DNA of 7,499 bases, taken from assembly GCA_009924535.1 (NCBI GenBank), contig RFRI01000057.1, forward strand, positions 1 to 7,499. Direction: 5' to 3'. This document shows, in pieces, positions 1 to 7,499 of the stretch. The position numbers and the translations under genes are program-made. This stretch comes from Verrucomicrobiota bacterium. GTDB lineage: Bacteria > Verrucomicrobiota > Verrucomicrobiia > Opitutales > UBA953. Every line of letters starts with the position of its first letter. Position 1 is the stretch's first letter. Under the pieces are notes generated by a model. It searched no databases. It saw only the letters and a program-made list of their open reading frames with translations, and was not told the origin of the DNA.

Positions 1-340
1 CCACCCGGCCACCCGCACCTTCCAAGGCGTCCGCATCGCGGTCAACGACGAGCTCGGCGCCCTGGCCGACGCCCTCCCGCTCGCTTTCGGCAAGCTCACC
101 GCCGGCGGCGTGCTCGCCGTCATCTCCTTCCACTCCCTCGAGGACCGGATGGTCAAGCGTTACATGAACGAGGTCGCCGGCCGCCCGGTCGACCGCGACG
201 ACGCCCGCAACCAGGACGACCGCGTGAAGCAGGCCGACCTCCTCACCCGCAAGGCCGTCCAGCCCTCGGACGCCGAACAGGCACGCAACCCCCGCAGCCG
301 CTCGGCCCGCCTCCGCGCCGTGCGCCGCCTCCCCGCATGA
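1..340 (+). CDS. rsmH: 16S rRNA (cytosine-N4)-methyltransferase RsmH (MraW), 3' part only
   Basis: The 5' end lies outside the window; the reading frame begins at base 2 and gives the last 112 residues before TGA at 338-340. RsmH uses S-adenosylmethionine to methylate N4 of C1402 in the 16S rRNA decoding centre, in the cytoplasm. The fragment opens with HPATRTFQGVRIAVNDEL, a near-perfect match to the conserved RsmH segment. It continues with VISFHSLEDRMVKRYM, the second family signature, and ends with the basic tail NPRSRSARLRAVRR, which matches the usual RsmH C-terminus. Most of the SAM-binding fold must lie upstream. The stop overlaps the next start as ATGA, so the gene is probably cotranscribed with the division genes. 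rsmH just upstream of ftsL is the standard dcw arrangement. The GTG at 110 is an internal valine codon, not a real start. Confidence 0.96.
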   Translation, partial: HPATRTFQGVRIAVNDELGALADALPLAFGKLTAGGVLAVISFHSLEDRMVKRYMNEVAGRPVDRDDARNQDDRVKQADLLTRKAVQPSDAEQARNPRSRSARLRAVRRLPA

Positions 341-717
341 GCCCGCGCTTCTTCACCTGGGTCTTCGTGTTCGCCGCCGTCGGCGCCTTCGCCGTCGGGA
401 CGATCAACATCATGCGCCTGCGCGTCGAGGCCGACACCATCGGCAGCCGGATCCAGCGCCTGGAGCGCGATATCGCCCTCTCTAAGAAGGAGCTCGAGTC
501 CGCCCGGCGGGCGCGCGACATCTACCTCAACACCCTTGAGCTCCAGCAGCGCGTCGGCGACTCGCTGAAGCCTCCGGTCCCCGAACAGGTGGTCTGGGTC
601 CGATATTTCCCGGCGGTCGCATCCCCGACCCCCATGCTTTCCGCGAGCCCCCGGATGACGGCCCGCGAAATCGCCTCCCTCTCCTGGGGTGGGCAGGGAG
701 GACCGCGCTCTCGATGA
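337..717 (+). CDS. ftsL: FtsL-like cell division protein (small bitopic coiled-coil protein)
   Basis: This 126-residue protein is assigned to FtsL by topology and position rather than by strong sequence identity, as FtsL diverges quickly. It has a very short cytoplasmic N-terminus (MSPRFFTW), one hydrophobic segment at about residues 5-25, then a charged heptad-like helix at about 27-75 rich in R, E, L and K. That is the FtsL/FtsB layout of one membrane helix followed by a periplasmic coiled coil. In the divisome FtsL pairs with FtsB and FtsQ and helps activate the FtsW-FtsI synthase. The length matches E. coli FtsL (121 aa). The tail after residue 77 is Pro/Ser-rich with no recognisable motif. 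The ATG at 337 overlaps the rsmH stop, with no Shine-Dalgarno visible, which suggests coupled translation. The stop overlaps ftsI in the same ATGA manner. Its location between rsmH and ftsI is the main support; the symbol is an inference. Confidence 0.75.
   Translation: MSPRFFTWVFVFAAVGAFAVGTINIMRLRVEADTIGSRIQRLERDIALSKKELESARRARDIYLNTLELQQRVGDSLKPPVPEQVVWVRYFPAVASPTPMLSASPRMTAREIASLSWGGQGGPRSR
696..702 (+). promoter_or_regulatory. Ribosome binding site for ftsI
   Basis: GGGAGGA lies inside the end of the ftsL-like gene, with its GGAGG core at 697-701 and 12 bases between the core and the ATG at 714. It is one of only two clear Shine-Dalgarno sequences at gene junctions in the window. It supports the ATG at 714 as the start of the penicillin-binding protein. 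It also suggests that this gene can recruit ribosomes on its own in addition to any coupling through the ATGA overlap. The spacing is somewhat longer than optimal. Confidence 0.6.
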
Positions 718-2510
718 GCCTACCCCACGCCAGGCGAACGCGCTACCGTTTGCTGGCTTGGGCCGTTTCCCTCTGCTTCCTGGCCGTGATCACACGGCTG
801 GTCTGGCTGCATTGGGTCGACGCCCCTCGTCTCCGAGCGGAAGCCTTGCAGGCCCGCCGCGTGCTTCAGGAGATCCCTTGCCGCCGCGGCGAGATCCGCG
901 ACGCCCAGGATAACCTCCTCGCGGTGTCCGAAGACGTCTGGGACATCGGCGTCGACCCGGATTCCCTCGCGAAGGGCGAGCCTGAGCGCGCCCGCGAGGT
1001 CGCGACCATCCTCGGCCTGCCCTTTTCCAAGGTCCGCCTGGCCTTCGAGACCACCACGCGCGTCGACGACGCCGGCGAGGAGAAGCCGATCCGCTGGGCG
1101 ATCCTCGCGCGCGAGGTCGACGAGGCCACGATGAAGCGCATCAAGGCGCTTGGCATCAAGGCGCTCCGCGCCGACCTGAAGTATCGCCGCAACTATCCCA
1201 AGGGCCAGCTCGCCGCCCATGTGCTCGGCTACGTGAACAAGGAAGGCGTCCCGGCCGCCGGCATCGAGAGCGTCATGAACCCGCTGCTCCTCGGCCAGAG
1301 GGGGTGGATCGAATCCGAACGCGACGGCCGCCACCGCGAGATCATCAGCAACCGCCTCCGCGAGGTCGCCGCGGTCGACGGCAGCACGATCGTGCTCACG
1401 ATCAACAGCCTCGTCCAGAAGACCTGCGAGGACGCCCTCGCCGCCGCGGCCGCCCGCTACAATCCGAAGAGCGGCATCATCATCGTGAGCGAGCCGCGCA
1501 CCGGCCGCATCCTCGGCCTCGCCAACTGGCCGACCTACGACCTCAACCGTTTCTTCGACGCGAAGGCCGCGCCGATGGACAGCCAGCGCAACCGCGCGGT
1601 GTCCGACGTCTACGAGCCGGGTTCGGTCTTCAAGATCGTCTCGATCTCCGGCGCCCTCGAGGAACGCCTCATCACGCCCAACTCGGTCTTCGACTGCGGC
1701 GCCACGAGCGTCCCCTACCGCGGCCGCATGGTCTCGCTGCCCGCCGACTCGCACGCGATCGGCGCCGTCGACATCCGCGAGATCGTCCGCGAATCCTCCA
1801 ACCGCGGCACGGTCCAGGTGGGCATGCAGTACGCCGAACGTCTCGGGGAGGACAAGTTCTTCGCCCTCATCAAGTCGTTCGGGTTCGGCGCCAACACGGG
1901 CCTCATCACCGGCGCCGAGGTCCCGGGCCTGCTCATCCCGCCGAAGCGCTGGGATGGCATGACGATCTCGCGCGTGCCGATGGGCCACTCGGTCAGCGTC
2001 ACGGCGATGCAGATGCACTTCGCGATGTCGGTCGTCGCCGCCGAAGGCCTGCTCATGCAGCCGCAGCTCGTCCTCCGCGTCGAGGACCCGAAGACGAAGG
2101 CGACCGTCCTGAACTACGCCCCGCGTTCGCGCGGCCGCGCCATCACCGCGTCCACGGCCACGCAGATGGCCACGCTCCTCCGCGCGGTCTGCGGCAAGGG
2201 CGGCACGGCGCCGATCGCCGACATCCCCGGCTACGAGGTCGCGGGCAAGACCGGCACGACGCAAAAGATCATCAACGGCCGCTACTCCTCCTCGCACCAC
2301 GTCGCCTCGTTCGCCGGCTTCTTCCCGGTCAACGACCCGAAGCTCGCCATCACGGTGATCATCGACGAACCGCAAGGGGAGGGCATCGCCTACGGCGGCA
2401 AGGTCTCCGCCCCGATCTTCCGCGACGTCGCGGAGAAATGCATCCGCTGGCTCGACATCCCTCCGGTCTCCACCGTCCCGCGCGGCCACGTCGCCGACCT
2501 CGGCCGATGA
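714..2510 (+). CDS. ftsI: Peptidoglycan D,D-transpeptidase FtsI (class B penicillin-binding protein, PBP3-like)
   Basis: This 598-residue protein is a monofunctional transpeptidase that crosslinks septal peptidoglycan in the periplasm and works with FtsW. It starts with a short basic cytoplasmic end (residues 1-12) and a membrane anchor at about 13-33. The class B dimerisation-domain signature follows as RRGEIRDAQDNLLA (57-70). All three transpeptidase active-site motifs are present in order. SVFK has the acylated Ser304 and Lys307 and is preceded by the typical NRAVSDVYEPG. SSN spans 361-363 and KTGT spans 512-515. The motif spacing and total length fit FtsI/PBP3 (E. coli 588 aa). I see no PASTA repeats at the C-terminus, unlike the SpoVD/PBP2x type. 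The start is ATG 714, supported by the upstream GGGAGGA and the overlap with the ftsL stop. The stop overlaps murE as ATGA. Rare codons (CTA, AGG, CGA, TTG, ACA) cluster in the first 45 codons. The dcw context favours the divisome enzyme over an elongation PBP2. Confidence 0.96.
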   Translation: MSLPHARRTRYRLLAWAVSLCFLAVITRLVWLHWVDAPRLRAEALQARRVLQEIPCRRGEIRDAQDNLLAVSEDVWDIGVDPDSLAKGEPERAREVATILGLPFSKVRLAFETTTRVDDAGEEKPIRWAILAREVDEATMKRIKALGIKALRADLKYRRNYPKGQLAAHVLGYVNKEGVPAAGIESVMNPLLLGQRGWIESERDGRHREIISNRLREVAAVDGSTIVLTINSLVQKTCEDALAAAAARYNPKSGIIIVSEPRTGRILGLANWPTYDLNRFFDAKAAPMDSQRNRAVSDVYEPGSVFKIVSISGALEERLITPNSVFDCGATSVPYRGRMVSLPADSHAIGAVDIREIVRESSNRGTVQVGMQYAERLGEDKFFALIKSFGFGANTGLITGAEVPGLLIPPKRWDGMTISRVPMGHSVSVTAMQMHFAMSVVAAEGLLMQPQLVLRVEDPKTKATVLNYAPRSRGRAITASTATQMATLLRAVCGKGGTAPIADIPGYEVAGKTGTTQKIINGRYSSSHHVASFAGFFPVNDPKLAITVIIDEPQGEGIAYGGKVSAPIFRDVAEKCIRWLDIPPVSTVPRGHVADLGR

Positions 2511-4027
2511 CGCCTCACCCCGTGATGATGCCCGCCGCCATGGAGCGCCCGACCTTCAATTCGCTGCTGCAAGGCCTCGCGGTCCTCGGTCGCGCCGGCG
2601 ATGGCTCCGTCCGCATCTCCTCGATCGTCACGGACAGCCGCCGCATCATCCCCGGCTCGCTGTTCTTCGCGCTGCCGGGCCTCCGCGCCAACGGCCACGC
2701 TTTCCTCGACGACGCCATCGCCCGTGGCGCCGCCGCCATCATCTCGGGCGAAGCGGTCGCGGGCCTGCCCGCCGTCGCCGCCGCCCAGGTCGCCGATCCG
2801 CGTCGCGCGCTCGCCGAGGTCGCCCGCCGTTTCTACGGCCATCCGGAAGCCGCCCTCCGGCTCGTCGGCGTGACGGGTACCAACGGCAAGACGACGATCT
2901 CGACGCTCCTCCGCCATCTCCTGCAGTCCGACGGTTCGCAATGGGGTTTGGTCGGGACGGTCCGCTACCACCTCGGCCGCCGCTCGATCCCTTCCTATAA
3001 GACCACGCCGGAATCCGCGGACCTCGCCGCCTTCTTCCGGCAGATGGCCGACGCGGGCTGCGCCGGCGCCTGCCTCGAGGTCAGTTCCCACGCGCTCCAT
3101 CAGGATCGCGTCCACGGCTTCCATTTCGGCGTCGCGGCCTTCACCAACCTGACCCGCGACCACGTCGACTACCACGGCGACCTCGCCTCCTACCTCGACG
3201 CGAAGACGGCGCTCTTCGACGGACGCAACGGTTCCGTCCCGGACGTCTGCGTGATCAACATCGACGACCCGGCCGGCCGCGTGCTCGCCGAGGCCTGCCG
3301 TCGCCGCGGCGCGGTGATCACCTTCGGCGTTTCCGCCGATGCCGACGTCCGCGCGACCGACCTCGCCCTCGATACCGGTGGAGCGGTCTTCACGGTCCGC
3401 CATGATGGCCGTGCCGCCGTCTTCAAGTCGACGCTGCCCGGCGACTACAACGTCTCGAACGTCCTCTGCGCCCTCGCGATGGCCGCCGCCCTCGGGCGCG
3501 ATCCGCTTGCGCTCGCGTCCGCGCTTGCTTCCTTCCCCGGCGTTCCCGGCCGCATGGAACGGGTGGAAGCCGGCCAGTCCTTCCCGATCTTCGTCGATTA
3601 CGCCCACACCGACGACGCGCTCCGCAACGCGCTGCGCATGCTCCGCGACATCACGCCCGGCCGCGTCCTCTGCGTCTACGGCTGCGGCGGCGACCGCGAC
3701 CGCGGCAAGCGCCCCGCGATGACCAAGGCCGTCGCCGACCTCGCCCACCTCGCCTGGGCCACCGCCGACAATCCGCGCAAGGAAAGCCTCGACCGGATCT
3801 TCGCCGACATGCGCGAAGGCCTCGGCGCGCTGCCGACCGTCGAATTCGTGGCCGACCGCCGCGACGCCATCGGCCGCGCCCTCGCCGCCGCGAAGTCCGG
3901 CGACTGCGTCGTCATCGCCGGCAAGGGCCACGAGACGACCCAGGAATTCGCCGACACGGTGGTGCCTTTCGACGACCGCCAGGTCGTCCGCGAGATCCTT
4001 GAGCTCCGGAGGGGCGCGCAGTCGTGA
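2507..4027 (+). CDS. murE: UDP-N-acetylmuramoyl-L-alanyl-D-glutamate--2,6-diaminopimelate ligase MurE
   Basis: MurE is the ATP-dependent cytoplasmic ligase that adds the third stem-peptide residue to UDP-MurNAc-L-Ala-D-Glu. The product is 506 residues (E. coli 495). The N-terminal uridine-nucleotide domain contains DSRRIIPGSLFFALPG. The ATP loop is TGTNGKTT (123-130, Lys128), followed by TTPES and EVSSHAL. The lysine expected to be carbamylated is Lys233 in YLDAKTALF, and GDYNVSN (312-318) is the adenine-side element. The C-terminal domain begins around DYAHT (364-368). It carries DNPR (421-424), the Arg-containing motif of mDAP-specific MurE (Lys-adding enzymes differ here), and later GKGHETTQ. 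I infer mDAP peptidoglycan. ATG 2507 was chosen because it makes the same ATGA overlap with the previous stop as at other junctions. ATGs at 2525, 2528 and 2540 are in frame and also precede the conserved domain, and none has a Shine-Dalgarno. The open frame extends upstream through ftsI, but that part is a shadow. Confidence 0.96.
   Translation: MTPHPVMMPAAMERPTFNSLLQGLAVLGRAGDGSVRISSIVTDSRRIIPGSLFFALPGLRANGHAFLDDAIARGAAAIISGEAVAGLPAVAAAQVADPRRALAEVARRFYGHPEAALRLVGVTGTNGKTTISTLLRHLLQSDGSQWGLVGTVRYHLGRRSIPSYKTTPESADLAAFFRQMADAGCAGACLEVSSHALHQDRVHGFHFGVAAFTNLTRDHVDYHGDLASYLDAKTALFDGRNGSVPDVCVINIDDPAGRVLAEACRRRGAVITFGVSADADVRATDLALDTGGAVFTVRHDGRAAVFKSTLPGDYNVSNVLCALAMAAALGRDPLALASALASFPGVPGRMERVEAGQSFPIFVDYAHTDDALRNALRMLRDITPGRVLCVYGCGGDRDRGKRPAMTKAVADLAHLAWATADNPRKESLDRIFADMREGLGALPTVEFVADRRDAIGRALAAAKSGDCVVIAGKGHETTQEFADTVVPFDDRQVVREILELRRGAQS
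4008..4014 (+). promoter_or_regulatory. Ribosome binding site for murF
   Basis: GGAGGGG lies in the last codons of murE. From the GGAGG core (4008-4012) there are 11 bases to GTG 4024 and 14 to ATG 4027. The spacing therefore mildly favours the GTG, which also restores the 4-base stop/start overlap seen at the neighbouring junctions. Together with the ftsI site, it is one of only two obvious Shine-Dalgarno sequences at junctions here. Confidence 0.55.
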
Positions 4028-5142
4028 TGCCGACCTTCTCCTCAGCCGACCTGGCCGCTTGGGCCGAAGGCCGCTGGACCGTCGTCCCGCGTTCCACCGT
4101 CACGGGCTTCGGAACGGACACGCGCGCGCTCCGCGCCGGCGACGTGTTCGTGGCCGTGCGCACCGAACGCCGCGACGGCCATGACTTCCTCGCCGCCGCC
4201 CGCACGCAGGGCGCCGCTGGCGCCTTGGTCGGAAGTCCCGTCGCCGACGACCTTCCGCAGCTCGTCGTCGACGACCCGCTCGTCGCGCTCCGTCGCGTCG
4301 CCGCCCGCTGGCGCGCGCGGTTCCCGGGTCGCGTCATCGGCGTGACCGGCAGCGTCGGCAAGACCTCCACCAAGGAACTCCTCGCCGCGCTCCTCGGCGC
4401 CGAGGCTTTCGTCACGGAAGCCAACCTCAACAACCTCATCGGCGTGCCGCTGATGCTCCTGCGCGTCGCGCCGGAGCTGCATCGCTACGCCGTGATCGAG
4501 GCCGGCATGAGCGTCCCGGGCGAACTGGGCGTATCCGCGGCCGTCATCCGTCCCGACCTCGCGATCGTCACGAACGTCGCCCCGGTCCACCTCGAAGGCG
4601 TCGGTTCGCTGGCCGGCATCGCCCGCGAGAAGGCCGCGCTCGTCGCCGCCCGCGCGGTCGGCCGACCTGCGGAAGCGCTCGCCGCCGTGACGGCGACATG
4701 GATGCCGCCCGCCGGTCGCGGCAGCGTGCATGTCGAAGGCGACCGTACCTTCTACGTCGACTGTTATAACTCCAGCCCGGCTTCGCTCCTGGATTCCGCC
4801 CGTGCCTTCGATCGTCTCAGCCGCGTCTCCGCGGCCCCTCGTCTTTTCCTGCTCGGCGGCATGGCCGAGCTCGGTCCCGCCTCCGCGCAACTCCACCGCG
4901 ACTGCGGCGCGCAGCTGCCTCTCCGCCCGGGCGACCATGTGGTCGTCCATGGCGGCGAGTCGGCCGCGTTGCTGCAGGGAGTTGCGCTCCCCGGGGTGGA
5001 GCTTTTCGTCGCGGCCTCCGTCGAGGACGCCGCCGCTCGCGTCGCCGCGCACCGCGGCTTCGTCTTCCTGAAGGGCAGCCGTTCCTTCGCCCTCGAGCGC
5101 TGCCTGCCCGAACCCCTGCGCTCCGCGCTCTCTTTCCACTAG
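4024..5142 (+). CDS. murF: UDP-MurNAc-tripeptide--D-alanyl-D-alanine ligase MurF, missing part of the central domain
   Basis: MurF adds D-Ala-D-Ala to UDP-MurNAc-tripeptide in the cytoplasm using ATP. The N-terminal domain shows TDTRALRAGDVFVAV. The ATP loop is GVTGSVGKTS (Lys113 and Thr114), with the GSVGKT form typical of MurF. Then follow EAGMSVPGE (159-167), TNVAPVHLEGVGS (183-195) and Lys203 in AREKAAL, the expected carbamylated lysine. The C-terminal domain is recognisable from GRGSV through VDCYNSSP (245-252) to MAELG and KGSRSFALE. At about 372 residues it is some 80 shorter than E. coli MurF (452). The gap is one internal block just after Lys203: the strand/helix part with the nucleotide-contacting HN..N segment is absent, and the sequence passes directly to VGRPAEAL. 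The frame is intact on both sides. The consensus DDxYNANP is also altered. Family assignment is secure, but activity is uncertain. The start is GTG 4024 or ATG 4027 (TGATG with the murE stop); numbering here is from the GTG. Confidence 0.9.
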   Translation: MMPTFSSADLAAWAEGRWTVVPRSTVTGFGTDTRALRAGDVFVAVRTERRDGHDFLAAARTQGAAGALVGSPVADDLPQLVVDDPLVALRRVAARWRARFPGRVIGVTGSVGKTSTKELLAALLGAEAFVTEANLNNLIGVPLMLLRVAPELHRYAVIEAGMSVPGELGVSAAVIRPDLAIVTNVAPVHLEGVGSLAGIAREKAALVAARAVGRPAEALAAVTATWMPPAGRGSVHVEGDRTFYVDCYNSSPASLLDSARAFDRLSRVSAAPRLFLLGGMAELGPASAQLHRDCGAQLPLRPGDHVVVHGGESAALLQGVALPGVELFVAASVEDAAARVAAHRGFVFLKGSRSFALERCLPEPLRSALSFH

Positions 5143-5143
5143 G

Positions 5144-6252
<1,109 letters not shown>

Positions 6253-6256
<4 letters not shown>

Positions 6257-7499
6257 GCGAGTTCCCCGAATCCCTCCGACGCCGGCTCACCCGCCCCGCC
6301 GCTATCTTCGGCGAGGGCGTGAGCGGGCGTTCGGTCGCGGAATCCCTCGCCTCGGCCGGCTTCGCCTCGGTCATCTATGACGAACGCGGGGAGAACCGGC
6401 AGTTCGGTCCCGAGGAGGCCGCCCGTCACGATCTCCTCGTCTACAGCCCCGGCTTCGCGCAGTCGCACCCGTGGATCCTCGCCGCGCGCCGCGCCGGCCT
6501 GCATTGCCTGACCGAGCTCGATTTCGGCGCGCTGCTCTGGACCGGCCCGGCCATCGCCATCACCGGCACCAACGGCAAGACGACCATCACCGAGTTCCTG
6601 TCGTTCGCCTTCAAGCGCTCCGGGCTCGACGCCATCGCCTGCGGTAACGTCGGCCTGCCGCTGACCTCGCTCCACCGCACGGTCTCGAACGGTTCGTTCG
6701 TCGCGATCGTGGAGGTCAGTTCCTTCCAGGCGGAAGACCTCCGCCACTTCACGCCCGAGGCGGTGCTCTGGACGAACTTCGACGAGGACCACCTCGACCG
6801 TCATGGCGACCTCGAGAGTTATTTCCGCGCGAAGTTCCGCCTGATCGAGCGCATGATGCCCGGCGGTATCCTCGTCGTCGGCGAATCCGTCGTCTCGTCC
6901 GCGCGCGCGTTCGGCATCGACCTCCCCGCGGAGGCGATCGTCGCCACGCGCGCGGAGGTCGCCGATACGGTGCCTGCGGGCTCGGTGTTCGACTCCTGGC
7001 CGCAACGCGAGAACTGGGCCATCCTTCGCAGGTACTGGCAGGCGCGCGGCATCCCGCTGCGCCACCTCGAGGAGTCCGCCCGCCTCTTCCGCGTCCCGCC
7101 CCATCGGCTCCGCAAGGTCGCCGAGAACAAAGGCGTCGAATTCTGGAACGACTCGAAGGGCACCAATTTCCACGCGGTCCAGGCCGCGCTCTCGGAGTTC
7201 AGCATCCCGGTCCGCTGGATCGGGGGAGGGAAGTGGAAGGGCGGCGATCTCGCCCGCTTCGTCCGCAATATCGCCCCGCTCGTCGACTCCGCCTACCTCA
7301 TCGGTGAGACCGCCGAGGAGCTGAAACGCCACTTCGACGAACTGGGCAAGCCTGCCCGCTGCTATCCGTCCTTGCAGGACGCCGTCGTCGCGGCGGCCAA
7401 GGATGCGCCCGCTCCCTCGGCCATCCTGCTGAGTCCCGGCTTCTCCAGCTTCGACCAGTTCCGCGGCTACGCCGAGCGCGGCCTCGTCTTCGAGCGCGC
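6253..7499 (+). CDS. murD: UDP-N-acetylmuramoyl-L-alanine--D-glutamate ligase MurD, 5' part
   Basis: The gene runs off the window after about 415 codons. E. coli MurD is 438 residues, so only a short C-terminal piece should be missing. MurD adds D-glutamate to UDP-MurNAc-L-Ala in the cytoplasm with ATP. The N-terminal domain contains FGEGVSGRSVAESL, the glycine-rich turn of MurD. Then come the ATP loop TGTNGKTT (104-111, Lys109), GNVGLPL, EVSSFQ, TNFDEDHLDRHG (175-185) and Lys194 in YFRAKFRL, the likely carbamylated lysine. The C-terminal domain shows NDSKGTN (299-305), GGGKWKGGD and LSPGFSSFDQF, close to the usual LSPACASFDQF. The part between Lys194 and NDSK is divergent: there is no recognisable G.HN..N motif, and QRENW (251-255) sits where it would be expected. 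The start ATG 6253 overlaps the mraY stop and has no Shine-Dalgarno. Gene order (mraY then murD) and the signature motifs make the call firm. Confidence 0.95.

Noticed and set aside
720..2489. A 589-residue open frame on the minus strand opposite ftsI
   Set aside because: It is composed almost wholly of D, R, A, G, V, E and L in low-complexity runs. It lies exactly opposite a gene with all PBP motifs and is the expected mirror of C-ending codons in a high-GC gene.
1304..2506. Upstream extension of the murE frame through ftsI
   Set aside because: The translated extension is Arg/Pro/His-rich and resembles no Mur ligase domain. The MurE homology begins after 2540 and ftsI is clearly coding in another frame.
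2390..3931. A 513-residue minus-strand open frame opposite murE
   Set aside because: It has low-complexity G/A/V/E/R composition and no motifs, and is a shadow of murE codon bias.
4024..5142. A frameshift or pseudogene split in murF
   Set aside because: Both flanks of the missing block are in one frame with consistent codon use and no internal stop. An in-frame absence describes the data better than a frameshift.

Overview
The window is an uninterrupted stretch of a bacterial dcw (division and cell wall) cluster. Seven genes lie on the + strand in the classical order rsmH (3' part only) - ftsL-like - ftsI (class B penicillin-binding protein) - murE - murF - mraY - murD (5' part, running off the window). 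There is no intergenic space to speak of: five of the six junctions are 4-base stop/start overlaps (ATGA or GTGA), and the sixth (murF/mraY) has a one-base gap. I see no RNA gene, mobile element, repeat array, CRISPR, internal promoter or terminator. The whole window reads as the middle of one polycistronic, probably translationally coupled, transcript.

The organism is a high-GC, diderm-type bacterium that makes meso-diaminopimelate (mDAP) peptidoglycan: MurE carries the DNPR motif typical of mDAP-adding enzymes. Base composition is roughly two thirds G+C by eye, with strong preference for C/G-ending codons such as CTC, GCC, CGC and GTC. This bias also creates long but meaningless antisense reading frames. 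Several protein details make me lean towards Verrucomicrobiota (Opitutae-like): the MraY N-terminus, the divergent MurD, and the PMGHSVSVTAMQM stretch of the PBP. That is an impression without a database search and should be held at low confidence.

The genes form one pathway. MurD, MurE and MurF add D-Glu, mDAP and D-Ala-D-Ala in turn to UDP-MurNAc-L-Ala in the cytoplasm. MraY transfers the finished phospho-MurNAc-pentapeptide to undecaprenyl phosphate to give lipid I. FtsI crosslinks the septal wall in the periplasm, and FtsL belongs to the divisome that activates it. RsmH is the 16S rRNA methyltransferase that habitually sits at the head of this cluster.

The cluster itself is ordinary and I do not find a new system in it. 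The one strong anomaly is MurF. It is about 372 residues, some 80 shorter than E. coli MurF, and the whole deficit is a clean in-frame absence of the second half of the central ATPase domain. That region normally carries the nucleotide-contacting HN..N segment. MurD also has a shortened and unusual version of the same region. Whether this is a lineage feature of the Mur ligases, a damaged gene or an assembly artefact can be settled by comparison.
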